Source: Myxococcales bacterium SG8_38
GTDB taxonomy: Bacteria; Myxococcota_A; Polyangia; Polyangiales; Houyiibacteriaceae
Direction of reading: 5' to 3'
NCBI GenBank assembly: GCA_001303415.1
Contig: LJTN01000020.1
Location: 1-48,313 of the forward strand
Length of the DNA: 48,313 nucleotides
The translations under genes were made by a program, and so were the position numbers. Under the pieces are notes generated by a model. It worked only from the letters and a program-made list of their open reading frames with translations. It did not search any database and was not told the origin of the DNA. How positions within the stretch are numbered: position 1 is the stretch's first letter; every line of letters begins with the position of its first letter. This document shows positions 26,877-35,390 of this stretch, in pieces.

Positions 26877-28336
26877 AGCTCCATCCCCGGGGGCAACTCG
26901 GCCGGAAGCTTCGGCAAGTCCTGCTCGAGCGAGGCGACTGGATGCGCGCAGTAGTCCGCTGCGTAGTAGGCGCTCGGCCGATGATTGCCGCTTGCGCCGA
27001 CGCCGCCGAAAGGCGCGGCGCTGCTGGCGCCGGTCAGAGGGCGGTTCCAGTTGACCACACCCGCGCGAATCCGTTCCCGGAAACGCTCCCACACCGTGCG
27101 CTCGCCTCCGATGAGACCCGCCGCCAGCCCGAAACGCGTCTCGTTCGCCATGTCGACCGCCCTGTCGAAATCCTCGTAGAAAGCAAGCTGGAGCAACGGA
27201 CCGAAATGCTCTTCGTCGGGAAGGCTCGTTACGCCGGTGACGTCGATCAGCCCCGGCGAGACGAATCCAGTGCCCTCTTTCAGCTTGCGGAGCGTGAGGA
27301 TCGGCTCGCCGCCGAGCGCGACGATGTTCGCCTGCGCGTCGACCAAAGCGTTCGCCGCCTGCTCGGAAATCACGGGGCCCATGAACGGCGGCTCCGGATC
27401 ATCGAACCTGCCGACCCTCAGCTTGCGCGTGGCCTCCGCGAGTCGGCCGACCAATTGTCGTCCGAATGCGTCCCGTGGCACCAGAAGACGTCGAGCGCAC
27501 GTGCATCGTTGACCCGCCGTGACGTAGGCGGATTGCACGATGATGTAGATCGCCGCGTCGATGTCGGCGGCTCGTTCTAAGACCAGCGGGTTGTTGCCAC
27601 CCATCTCCAAGGCGAGGATCTTGTCGGGAGATCCCGCGAGCTGCCGGTGGAGCTCGTGCCCCACCGTAGCGCTGCCGGTGAACAGCAAGCCGTCGAGCTC
27701 CCGATGGGCGGCCGTGGCGGCGCCGACTTCCTTGGCGCCTAGCACCAGGTTGAGCACGCCTGGGGGTAGCCCTGCTTCTTCCCAGAGCCGCGTCGTCTCG
27801 ACTGCAGTCCACGGGGTGTGCTCGCTTGGCTTGAACACCACGGTGTTGCCCGCGATCAGGGCCGGCACGATGTGGCCGTTCGGCAGGTGGCCGGGAAAAT
27901 TGTACGGGCCCAGCACCGCCAGCACTCCCTGCGGCCGATGCCGTACGGCGGACCGGTACTCGCCCAAGTCACGCTCGGTGGTGCCGGTGCGCTCGGCGTG
28001 GGCTTGCACCGAGATGTCGATCTTCGCGCACATCGAATCGACTTCGGTTAGCGCCTCCCAGGTCGGCTTACCGGTTTCGAGCGAGATGGCGCCGGCGAGC
28101 GCCCCACGATGCGTTTCCAGCAGGGCGCCAAAACGCCCGATGATGTCGATGCGACGCTCTAGCTCGAGCCTGCTCCAGCCGGCGAACGCGCCGCGGGCCG
28201 CCAGGAAGGCCCGGTCGACCTGCGCCTCACTGGCGGCGCGTCCTTCCCAAACCACGCTTCCCACCGACGGGTCAAACGAGCGCAGCTCCGCGCCGAGTCC
28301 CTCCTCCCAGGCGCCTGCGATGTGGATCTGTAGCAT
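26873..28336 (-). CDS. astD: N-succinylglutamate 5-semialdehyde dehydrogenase
   Basis: NAD-dependent aldehyde dehydrogenase of 487 residues, fourth step of the AST pathway. LGPYNFPGHLPNGH is the ALDH nucleotide/oxyanion region in its AstD form, Glu lies in ALEMGGNNPLV, and the nucleophile is Cys in TAGQRCTCARR. The C-terminus has APFGGVGASGNHRPSAYYAADYCAHPVAS, diagnostic of AstD rather than general ALDHs (quoted here as two parts: APFGGVGASGNH and RPSAYYAADYC). It starts ten bases after astA ends and overlaps astB by four bases, so the three are one operon. Confidence 0.93.
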   Translation of the reverse strand: MLQIHIAGAWEEGLGAELRSFDPSVGSVVWEGRAASEAQVDRAFLAARGAFAGWSRLELERRIDIIGRFGALLETHRGALAGAISLETGKPTWEALTEVDSMCAKIDISVQAHAERTGTTERDLGEYRSAVRHRPQGVLAVLGPYNFPGHLPNGHIVPALIAGNTVVFKPSEHTPWTAVETTRLWEEAGLPPGVLNLVLGAKEVGAATAAHRELDGLLFTGSATVGHELHRQLAGSPDKILALEMGGNNPLVLERAADIDAAIYIIVQSAYVTAGQRCTCARRLLVPRDAFGRQLVGRLAEATRKLRVGRFDDPEPPFMGPVISEQAANALVDAQANIVALGGEPILTLRKLKEGTGFVSPGLIDVTGVTSLPDEEHFGPLLQLAFYEDFDRAVDMANETRFGLAAGLIGGERTVWERFRERIRAGVVNWNRPLTGASSAAPFGGVGASGNHRPSAYYAADYCAHPVASLEQDLPKLPAELPPGMEL

Positions 28337-28346
28337 CAGGCCTCGA

Positions 28347-29366
28347 TCACAACTCTAACACCCGCACCTGGTCACCCGCTCGAATCCGCATCAGATGGGC
28401 GGTTTCTTCCGACATGACAACCTCACCGGGGTCGCGCCGAACGATGTGGGCGACACAACATCGAAAGTCCTGCACGCGCGTGTTGGCGAGCAAGCACCGC
28501 GTAGCCTCGGCCTCTACTGGTCCGATCTCGATCAAGCAACGCTCGCTCGAGTGGACCGCCCGAATCTCGTCGCGGCGGCACTCCACGGTAGGGCCTCCGT
28601 CGAAGATGTCGACGTAGTTCTCGTAGTGGAAGCCCTCGTCTTCGAGCAGCTCCATGGCCCGCCTGCTGTTCGGATGCGGCTTCCCGATGGCTTCTTGCGC
28701 CTCGTTCGAAAGAAACACCACGTAGATCGGGTGCTTCGGCATGAGCTCTGCGATGAACGACTTGTGTCCGGTTCCCACCAGATGATCGGCCGTTGGAAAG
28801 TCCATCGAGAAGAAGTGTCGTCCGAGACCGTCCCAAAAAGGCGACCGGCCGCGATCGTCGGAGATTCCGCGGATCTCCGCGATTACCTTTTCCGCGAAAC
28901 GGTGGGGGAACTCCGCAATGAACAGAAGCCTCGACTTGGAGAGCAGGGTGCCCAGGCCCTTGCCGCGATGGGCAGGCCCGAGAAACAGGGAAGTGAGCTC
29001 GGTGCAGCCGGTATAGTCGTTCGAGAGATAGAGAGCCGGGTGCACCCGATGCACGTTGAGCTGCTTGGATGCATGCACCACGGTGCCGATGCGATAGCTG
29101 TAAGAAGCATCCTGAAGGCCGACGGCGGCTTGGAGCGCGCACATGCCCGCGATCTCCCCGCGATCATCGTCCGCGAGAACGAAGAAATACTCTTCGCTCG
29201 CCGGCTCGCGCGCTTCTTTCGCGAAGGACGTCGAGGACCTCGCGATCTTCTCGCGTAGGGTAGCGCGATCGACGGTCAGCGAGGTGAGGCCCGCGCGAAC
29301 CTGCGCCACGAGCCCTTCGATCCGTTTGAGGTCGGCCGTCTCGGCCGGTCGAATCACGAAGGTCAC
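28347..29366 (-). CDS. astA: Arginine N-succinyltransferase
   Basis: First enzyme of the AST pathway: it transfers succinyl from succinyl-CoA to L-arginine. It has 339 residues, near the family's 344. The conserved start is FVIRPAETADLKRIEGL. Later family blocks are ELTSLFLGPAHRGKGLGTLL (acetyl-CoA-type binding), EIRGISDDRGRSPFWDGLGR and FSMDFPTADHL, which identify AstA rather than a general GNAT. The start is a GTG at 29366, just before the conserved first strand; upstream open frame to 29546 lacks conservation. astC and astE, the transaminase and succinylglutamate desuccinylase of the pathway, are not in the window. Confidence 0.93.
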   Translation of the reverse strand: MTFVIRPAETADLKRIEGLVAQVRAGLTSLTVDRATLREKIARSSTSFAKEAREPASEEYFFVLADDDRGEIAGMCALQAAVGLQDASYSYRIGTVVHASKQLNVHRVHPALYLSNDYTGCTELTSLFLGPAHRGKGLGTLLSKSRLLFIAEFPHRFAEKVIAEIRGISDDRGRSPFWDGLGRHFFSMDFPTADHLVGTGHKSFIAELMPKHPIYVVFLSNEAQEAIGKPHPNSRRAMELLEDEGFHYENYVDIFDGGPTVECRRDEIRAVHSSERCLIEIGPVEAEATRCLLANTRVQDFRCCVAHIVRRDPGEVVMSEETAHLMRIRAGDQVRVLEL

Positions 29367-29424
29367 GCTGCCTAGGATCCCACAACTCTCGTCAGTCGGG
29401 AAAGGGAAGTACGCTACTTCGTGA

Positions 29425-30318
29425 TCAAAGCTCGGTGACGGGCCGGACGAGCACGCTGCCCCAAAGCATCGCGCGGTCCTCTTCGGCCCGGTTCCAGGGA
29501 GAGCCGGCGTCCGTCTCGCCAAAGCTGCGCAGCACCGTGACGGCATCGGGGGCAGCAGCGCGCCTCACGGCGGCAAACAGTCTTTGCCGGTACGCCTCGT
29601 CGGTTCCATCGAGGATGTTCGATAGCGTAAAACCATCGAAGCTCCCCGGAGGCTGCTGCTCCAGAAAATCCGCCGCATCCGCGTTCACCAGCTGAATGTC
29701 CTGGGCTCCGGGTGGTAGTGCGGCAGCCGTCAGCTCGCCTAGCAGGAGAGAACGCGCGAAGGGGTTTGTGCGATTGGGGTGCCGGGCGAAGCATCGCTCC
29801 ATCCGTGCGCGCATGACAGCGCCGAGGCGTTTCGGCAGGAACTCCAGCAAGCGCGGTGAATAGATCGATCGCAGCGCAGTGACCGAGAACAGCACGTCGA
29901 GACCAGTGCGAAAGCGCCAGGTATTGAGCTCGCGGTGCCAGACCTCGATCTGCTCCGCTGGATCGTCGAGCTCCACGAAAGCGCGCACCCGAGAAGGCCA
30001 CCAACCGGCCAGCGGGGCGAAGAAGCGAAAGAAATCCATGATGCGCTCCGCCCTGCCGCGGAACCCGGGATCGCCATCGATGCGACGTTGCGCGTAGGTG
30101 AGCTGGATCGGGTTGATGTCGACGGCGACGACCTGGTGCTGCGGCGCGAGCTTCATGGCCGTGCAGCCGGCCGAAGCGATGCAAAAGATGCGCCCACCGG
30201 GGCGAAACGCATCGAGCTCGATCGACGCATCCTCGTACATGCGTCCGAACAGGACCTGCCGCGGGCCGACCCGCGCGTCGAGGCGACCCCGCTCCCACAC
30301 CGTCACGGCTGCGGTCAT
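29425..30318 (-). CDS. BtaA-like (DUF3419) aminocarboxypropyl transferase
   Basis: A 297-residue S-adenosylmethionine-binding protein of the DUF3419 family, which includes BtaA, the enzyme that moves the 3-amino-3-carboxypropyl group of AdoMet to diacylglycerol in betaine-lipid synthesis. The AdoMet-binding core is visible as IFCIASAGCTAMKLA followed by VVAVDINPIQLTYAQRR near residues 44-80, and DGFTLSNILDG near residue 235 is the second family block. BtaB, the N-methyltransferase that completes the lipid, is absent nearby, so another acceptor is possible. It begins four bases after the DoxX-like gene and lies 58 bases upstream of astA. Confidence 0.72.
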   Translation of the reverse strand: MTAAVTVWERGRLDARVGPRQVLFGRMYEDASIELDAFRPGGRIFCIASAGCTAMKLAPQHQVVAVDINPIQLTYAQRRIDGDPGFRGRAERIMDFFRFFAPLAGWWPSRVRAFVELDDPAEQIEVWHRELNTWRFRTGLDVLFSVTALRSIYSPRLLEFLPKRLGAVMRARMERCFARHPNRTNPFARSLLLGELTAAALPPGAQDIQLVNADAADFLEQQPPGSFDGFTLSNILDGTDEAYRQRLFAAVRRAAAPDAVTVLRSFGETDAGSPWNRAEEDRAMLWGSVLVRPVTEL

Positions 30319-30322
30319 GCGC

Positions 30323-30712
30323 TCACGTCCCTGCCTCGGCCGGGATGCCGGCTGAAACCCAGGCCAAGACGAGAAACGCGAAGTTCTTGACCAGCATGCC
30401 CTTCGGGTCGTGGATCAAGTGCCGGGACCAGATCAAGCCATTGACGTTCAGGGTGACCAACAGCACCGTCTGCGCCAGCGCGCACAGCAGCGGTTCCACA
30501 CCGCTCAGCACCCACAGCCCCAGTGCAACCTCGACCACGCCGAGGGTCATGAGAAACGGCACGCCAAAACGTGGCCCGTAACGCGGGACGGCCTTGACGA
30601 CCTCCAGCTCTCGCGGCTCGCCGCGGAGCAGCTTGCACCAAAGGCCTTCGTAGAGCCACACCCCGGCCACTGCGATGCGAATCAACCAGTACGGCGGCAT
30701 GAGCTCCGGCAT
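30323..30712 (-). CDS. DoxX-like small membrane protein
   Basis: A 129-residue protein with four hydrophobic segments, as in the DoxX family. The start YWLIRIAVAGVWLYEGLW is the typical first helix, and a conserved-looking loop, YGPRFGVPFLMTLGVVEVAL, joins helices one and two. The function of such proteins is not settled; some are tied to redox or thiosulfate metabolism. It sits in a three-gene run with the SRPBCC protein 22 bases upstream and the BtaA-like gene four bases downstream, so all three are probably co-expressed. Confidence 0.7.
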   Translation of the reverse strand: MPELMPPYWLIRIAVAGVWLYEGLWCKLLRGEPRELEVVKAVPRYGPRFGVPFLMTLGVVEVALGLWVLSGVEPLLCALAQTVLLVTLNVNGLIWSRHLIHDPKGMLVKNFAFLVLAWVSAGIPAEAGT

Positions 30713-30734
30713 GTGTGTCCTTTCGGGGAAGGGC

Positions 30735-31265
30735 TCAGCCCGAAGCGGCTTTGCGCCGCATCGAAGCCAAGAGGTAACGGTGGAACCAGTGGCACACCAT
30801 GGCCTCGAGCGGCCTCCAAAGCCAACGGGGGCGTTTGTTGCTCACGTAGCGGGTTTCGACGGAAACCTCGGTTCGGCCGTCCTCGAGGGCGTGCAACGTG
30901 TAGCGACCGCCCGACAAGCGCATCCCGCCGCCAATCGAAAGCCTTTGCTCGGCGACTTCGAACTCGTAGAGCTGGTCCGGTTGAATGTCGGTCGTGCGCT
31001 TGAGGAGATAGCCGCCCTCGTACAAGCACTTCGCTTCGTTACCCACCTGCGCGGCCTTGCCTTCGGTACGAATCGGAACCGGCAAAAGGAGCCGCAAGTA
31101 GAGCGGAGGCCGTGCCCCGATCTCTTCGTAGAACATCAAGCTGCTCCACGCTTGGGCCGGAGCTGCGTCGAAGACCATCCGTGTGATCACGGCTACCGGC
31201 GGTGCCACGACGATGGCCGCCTCCTCGAGCTCTCCGCTCACCCCCGCTTTCATTTCGATAGTCAT
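30735..31265 (-). CDS. SRPBCC-like protein of unknown function
   Basis: A 176-residue protein with a START/SRPBCC-type layout: an early strand and helix (VITRMVFDAAPAQAWSSLMF), a run of beta strands (KCLYEGGYLLKRTTDIQP, GGRYTLHALEDGRTEVSVET), and a final amphipathic helix (WRPLEAMVCHWFHRYLLASM). There is no signal peptide. Proteins of this fold bind hydrophobic ligands or transfer lipids. It leads the run with the DoxX-like and BtaA-like genes, which fits a lipid-related role, but this is inference. Confidence 0.6.
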   Translation of the reverse strand: MTIEMKAGVSGELEEAAIVVAPPVAVITRMVFDAAPAQAWSSLMFYEEIGARPPLYLRLLLPVPIRTEGKAAQVGNEAKCLYEGGYLLKRTTDIQPDQLYEFEVAEQRLSIGGGMRLSGGRYTLHALEDGRTEVSVETRYVSNKRPRWLWRPLEAMVCHWFHRYLLASMRRKAASG

Positions 31266-31403
31266 TTCGACGCTGTGTAGCTAATTGGGGCAGGAGCGAC
31301 AACAATCAAGGATCATTCGGCTGATATTGATCTTCGATTTCGCCCTTGTTTCGGGGCCCGGCGTTGACTAGGACAAGTGCAACGCTGCGGTAGAGTGAGG
31401 CAC

Positions 31404-32111
31404 ATGCGTGAGCAGCGATTCGGCGATATCCTCGTTCGCCTGACGGGAGGTGGCGATCGCGAAGGCGGAGGGGAGGGTCCTCTCGTCGTCTTGATGCACG
31501 GGTTTGGTGCTCCGGGAACCGACCTGGTCGGCCTTTGGCGAGTGCTGGACGTGCCCCGCGGGGTGCGTTTTGCGTTCCCCGAAGCGCCCCACGAGATGCC
31601 GGGCATGCTCGGGGCCCGTGCTTGGTGGATGCTCGACCTTGCCCGTGCCGAGGAGGCGCTTGCCCGCGGGCCCAAGAGCTATGCCCACGAGATTCCTGCC
31701 GGGATGGAGGAGGCGACCGAGCGCGTCGTGCGGATGCTGGATTCCCTGCAGACCGCCCTGGGGGTCCCCGATGACCAGCTCGTCTTGGGCGGATTTTCGC
31801 AAGGGTCCATGGCCGCGTGCAACGCCGTCTTCACGAGGGATGTCGCCGCTGCGGGCTTGGTGATCTTATCCGGCACCCCGGTCAACCTCGAGGCGTGGAA
31901 GGCCGGAATGAAGTCTCGGCGCGGGCTCCGTGTGTTTCAAAGCCATGGCACCCACGATCCTTTGCTGTCGTTTCGTGCCGCCGAGGAACTGCGCGACGAG
32001 ATGCACGACGCGGGCCTGCGCAACGAATGGATCTCCTTTCGAGGGGGCCACGAGATCCCAATGCAGGTGCTCGATGGGCTCGGGCGCTTCATCTCCTCTG
32101 CGGTCCGCTAG
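31404..32111 (+). CDS. Alpha/beta-hydrolase, carboxylesterase/lysophospholipase type
   Basis: Soluble serine hydrolase of 235 residues of the carboxylesterase 2 (YpfH/EstB-like) group. The oxyanion region is VLMHGFGAPGTD, the nucleophile elbow GFSQGSM gives Ser132, the acid is Asp184 in GTHDPLL, and the base is His215 in GGHEIP. The start ATG at 31404 follows GAGTGAGG. The protein has no signal peptide. Substrates of this family are short acyl esters or lysophospholipids. It is convergent with the acyl-CoA ligase gene, 16 bases away. Confidence 0.87.
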   Translation: MREQRFGDILVRLTGGGDREGGGEGPLVVLMHGFGAPGTDLVGLWRVLDVPRGVRFAFPEAPHEMPGMLGARAWWMLDLARAEEALARGPKSYAHEIPAGMEEATERVVRMLDSLQTALGVPDDQLVLGGFSQGSMAACNAVFTRDVAAAGLVILSGTPVNLEAWKAGMKSRRGLRVFQSHGTHDPLLSFRAAEELRDEMHDAGLRNEWISFRGGHEIPMQVLDGLGRFISSAVR

Positions 32112-32127
32112 TGACCGGGGGTGACGC

Positions 32128-33795
32128 TCACGCCTCCCAGACGACGGGCTGACCTGCGGCGTACCATTGGTCCACCCGAGGTCCGTACGTGTCTTCCAGC
32201 ATGCTGCGTTTGATCTTCATCGTGGGGGTCAAGAAACCATTTTCGATGAGCCAGGGGTCCTTGACCACTGCCAGGAACTGAAGGCGTTCAAAGGGCTCGA
32301 CCTTCCTGTTGACCTCGCTCAGCAAGGCGCGCAGCTCGCCTTCGAAGCGTTGCCGCTCGGTGTCGGTGACGAGCTTGGGGCGAAGCCCTTCGGCAGGAAG
32401 GATCAGCGCGAACGGTTGCGGATGTCCAGACCCGCTCACGCAGCAGAGCTCGACCTCCGCGTGGTTGTTGAGCAGGTTTTCGATCGGCACCGGAGCGACG
32501 TACTTGCCTTTGCTGGTCTTGAAGAGCTCCTTGACCCTCCCGGTGATTTTCAGACGGCCTTCCTCATCGCGCTCTCCCCGATCACCCGTCCGGAAGTAGC
32601 CGTCCTCGGTGTAGCATTCGGCGGTCATCTCGGGCTCCTTGTAGTAGCCCGTCATATTTCCTGGTGACTTGATCAGCACCTCTCCCTCGTCGCTGATCTT
32701 GACGTCGACGCCAGGCATGGGGCTGCCCACGTAGCCGACCCGCCCATGTCCGGGGTACGAAGCGTGAGAATACGCGAAGTCTTCGCTCATGCCGTAGCCC
32801 TCGAGAAGCTCCAAGCCGAGGTCTCGGTACCATTGAACGAGATCCGGCGGGATCGGAGCCGAGCCGCTGAGCGCGAGCCGAACGTGTTGGAGCCCGAGCC
32901 CCGAAAGCACCTTCTTCTTGATGACGCGGTTCAGCAACGGGATCCGAAGAAGCCGATTCAGCTTCTCTGGGGGCAGCTTGTGGAAGACGCCCTGTTGAAA
33001 CTTCAGCCACAGGCGCGGCACCGAAACGAAGATCGTCGGCTGCGCGCGATTGAGGTCGGCCACGAACGTGTCGAGCGACTCCGCGAAAAAGAGCTGCATC
33101 CCCGTGTGTAGCCCCTGAACCTCGACGCAAAGCCGCTCGAAGACGTGGGCGAGCGGTAGGTAGGAAAGCATTCGGTCGTTCGGCCCGGCGTGAAAGATCT
33201 CCTCTCCACCTTTCACGGCGGCTGCCATCGAGCCGAAGCTGTGCATCACGCCCTTGGGCCGGCCGGTGCTCCCCGAGGTGTAGACGATGATGGCCAGCTC
33301 GTCCGCCTCGCGGGAGGGGTTCTCTCGCATCGGCTCCGTTCGTGCGATGATCGAATCCCACGATTCGTAGTCGTTGGGCGGAGAGAGCGGGAACGAGATG
33401 CATGGCATGTTCCGTGGAATGCCCCTTTTGATCTCGTCCCAGTCGTCCAGCTTCCCGACGAAGAGCAGCTTCGACTCGCTGTGGTCGAGGATGTAGTCGA
33501 TGGTCTCCGCGTTCAGCGTCGGATAGAGAGCCACGCTCACGTGTCCCGCCATCCAGATCGCCAGGTCCGCGAGGATGAAATGCGCGCAGTTCTTCGAGAT
33601 GAGCGCGATGTGGCTGCCCGGTTCGAGATCCAGCGACTTCAGCTGCGCGGCCATGCGCCTCGCTTGGTCCATCGCCTGGGCCCAAGTGTAGGTTTCGACC
33701 TGTCCCTCACCGATGGGTTGGGTCATCCAGAGCCGGTTCGGCGCGGTCTTCTCCCAGTGATAAACGTCCTCTAGCGCAGTCTGAAGCTCTGCCAT
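32128..33795 (-). CDS. AMP-forming acyl-CoA synthetase (long-chain fatty acid type)
   Basis: Adenylate-forming ligase of 555 residues that activates a carboxylic acid with ATP and joins it to CoA. The P-loop motif is YTSGSTGRPKGVMHS. YLPLAHVFER is the segment typical of long-chain acyl-CoA synthetases, LLEGYGMSE is motif A5, GYFRTGDRGERDEEG holds the conserved Asp, and LKITGRVKELFKTSKGKYV (A8/A10 region) carries the adenylation lysine. The start is the ATG beginning MAELQTAL; upstream frame is not conserved. Chain length is uncertain. The gene is divergent from an MBL hydrolase, with 121 bases between them. Confidence 0.88.
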   Translation of the reverse strand: MAELQTALEDVYHWEKTAPNRLWMTQPIGEGQVETYTWAQAMDQARRMAAQLKSLDLEPGSHIALISKNCAHFILADLAIWMAGHVSVALYPTLNAETIDYILDHSESKLLFVGKLDDWDEIKRGIPRNMPCISFPLSPPNDYESWDSIIARTEPMRENPSREADELAIIVYTSGSTGRPKGVMHSFGSMAAAVKGGEEIFHAGPNDRMLSYLPLAHVFERLCVEVQGLHTGMQLFFAESLDTFVADLNRAQPTIFVSVPRLWLKFQQGVFHKLPPEKLNRLLRIPLLNRVIKKKVLSGLGLQHVRLALSGSAPIPPDLVQWYRDLGLELLEGYGMSEDFAYSHASYPGHGRVGYVGSPMPGVDVKISDEGEVLIKSPGNMTGYYKEPEMTAECYTEDGYFRTGDRGERDEEGRLKITGRVKELFKTSKGKYVAPVPIENLLNNHAEVELCCVSGSGHPQPFALILPAEGLRPKLVTDTERQRFEGELRALLSEVNRKVEPFERLQFLAVVKDPWLIENGFLTPTMKIKRSMLEDTYGPRVDQWYAAGQPVVWEA

Positions 33796-33916
33796 GGCCA
33801 CTCCTGTTGGGCGAGGGCCGGGAGGATACACCGATCGAGACGTTTTGGGGGGGCCCAATTGCCGCTTCGGCTCCCGTGCGCCCGGCAGCGGTTCTGGTAG
33901 CCTCGTGACAGCTCTT

Positions 33917-34660
33917 ATGGGACCGGTGGAGGCGCATTTCGTAGGGAGCGGCGACGCGTTTGGGAGCGGAGGCCGCCTTCAAACGTGTATTGCAATCCGA
34001 ACGTCGGAGGATCTCTTCTTGGTCGATTGTGGGGCCTCGTCCCTGATCGGGATGCGTCAGCAGGCGATCGAGCCGCGCAACGTGAGCAAAATCCTGATCA
34101 CACACTTGCACGGCGACCATTTTGGCGGTCTTCCCTTCTTCCTGCTGGACGCCGAGCTGGTCTCCAAGCGGCGCGACCCGCTCACCATCGCCGGTCCGCC
34201 CGGGCTCGAGGAGCGGCTCACCAAGACCATGGAAGCGCTCTTTCCGGGGTCCTCCCAGGTGGATCCATCCTTCGAGCTGCGATTCGTCGAGCTGCGGCCC
34301 CGAGACCCCACCACGATCGACCAGGTCCGGGTCACGGCCTTTCCCGCGGCCCATTTCAGCGGCGCACCCTCGTACAGCCTGCGTGTGGAGGTCGAAGGCA
34401 AGGTGTTCGTCTACTCGGGAGATACCCAGTGGACGGACAACCTGATCGAGGCTTCCGCCGGTGCCGACTTGTTCGTCTGCGAATGCTACGTCTTCGACGA
34501 GCAAGTGCCGCTCCACAACGACTACCGCACGGTCCTGCAGAACCTGCCCCGTTTCACGTGCAAGCGCGTCGTTCTCACCCACATGAGCGACGCCATGCTG
34601 TCGCGTTTGGACGATGTCGAGCTCCCGACCTCCGAGGACGGTTTGCGGTTGACCTTGTGA
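33917..34660 (+). CDS. Metallo-beta-lactamase-fold hydrolase (RNase Z-like)
   Basis: Predicted zinc-dependent hydrolase of 247 residues. EAHFVGSGDAFGSGGR at the start and ITHLHGDHFGG give the HxHxDH metal site. PAAHF supplies a further ligand, and VYSGDTQWTDNL the bridging Asp. LTHMSDAML near the C-terminus supplies the last conserved His. Length and spacing fit the RNase Z/arylsulfatase-like branch of the superfamily, but the exosite arm used by tRNA-processing RNase Z is not seen, so tRNA processing is unlikely. The SDR gene follows after 28 bases. Confidence 0.78.
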   Translation: MGPVEAHFVGSGDAFGSGGRLQTCIAIRTSEDLFLVDCGASSLIGMRQQAIEPRNVSKILITHLHGDHFGGLPFFLLDAELVSKRRDPLTIAGPPGLEERLTKTMEALFPGSSQVDPSFELRFVELRPRDPTTIDQVRVTAFPAAHFSGAPSYSLRVEVEGKVFVYSGDTQWTDNLIEASAGADLFVCECYVFDEQVPLHNDYRTVLQNLPRFTCKRVVLTHMSDAMLSRLDDVELPTSEDGLRLTL

Positions 34661-34688
34661 GAGCCTCTTCCCGGACTAGGATCCGGGC

Positions 34689-35381
34689 ATGCTCGATTTT
34701 TCTGGTCGCGAGACGGTGGTCACGGGCGGGACCGGTGCGCTCGGCAGCGCGGTCGTCGGCCGTCTGCTCGAGGCAGGGGCCCGGGTTCACGTCCCCGTGT
34801 TCCGATCCGAAGAGCTCGAAGGATTCCCTCATCGGAACCACGAGGCGATCGAGCTCCACGAGGGCGTCGACTTGAGCGTGGAAGCGGATGTCGCTCGGCT
34901 CTTCGATGCCACGAGCTTACTTTACGCAAGCATCCACTTGGCGGGCGGTTTTGCGATGGGCGCCATCGGCTCGACCGAGCTCGGCGTTTGGGAGCGCCTC
35001 ATGCGGATGAACGCCACCACGTGTTTCCTCTCTTGCCGCGAAGCGGCGAGGACGATTGGCGCGAGGGCAGGCCGCATCGTGAACGTTGCCGCGCGACCCG
35101 TGCTGGTCCCTACAGCACAGATGGCTGCTTATGCCGCATCCAAGGCTGCCGTTGCGGCTCTGACGCTGTCGCTTGCCGAAGAGCTCGCCAGCTCCTCGAT
35201 ATGGGTCAACGCGGTGGTCCCCAGCATCATCGACACGACGGTGAACCGAAGCGCGATGCCGGGCGCCGACTACGTTCGATGGCCGAAGCCCGCCGAGATC
35301 GCCGAGACGATCGTGTTTTTGGCTTCGCCCCAAAACGCAGTGACCCGGGGCGCCCTCGTGCCCGTTTACGGAATGAGTTAG
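34689..35381 (+). CDS. Short-chain dehydrogenase/reductase, atypical active site
   Basis: A 230-residue Rossmann oxidoreductase. The cofactor loop is TGGTGALGSAV (residues 12-22), and the catalytic Tyr and Lys are in YAASK. Where most members have NVSS, with the catalytic serine, this protein reads NVAAR, so the usual serine is missing; a Thr or polar residue in the following loop (PVLVPTAQ) may compensate. A cofactor-binding but catalytically altered protein is possible. The downstream aldo/keto reductase gene begins nine bases later, so the two are co-transcribed. Confidence 0.82.
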   Translation: MLDFSGRETVVTGGTGALGSAVVGRLLEAGARVHVPVFRSEELEGFPHRNHEAIELHEGVDLSVEADVARLFDATSLLYASIHLAGGFAMGAIGSTELGVWERLMRMNATTCFLSCREAARTIGARAGRIVNVAARPVLVPTAQMAAYAASKAAVAALTLSLAEELASSSIWVNAVVPSIIDTTVNRSAMPGADYVRWPKPAEIAETIVFLASPQNAVTRGALVPVYGMS

Positions 35382-35390
35382 CCTCCGCCC

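Noticed and set aside
25542-29366. Complete arginine succinyltransferase pathway
   Set aside because: astC and astE are not in the window; only three of five enzymes can be claimed.
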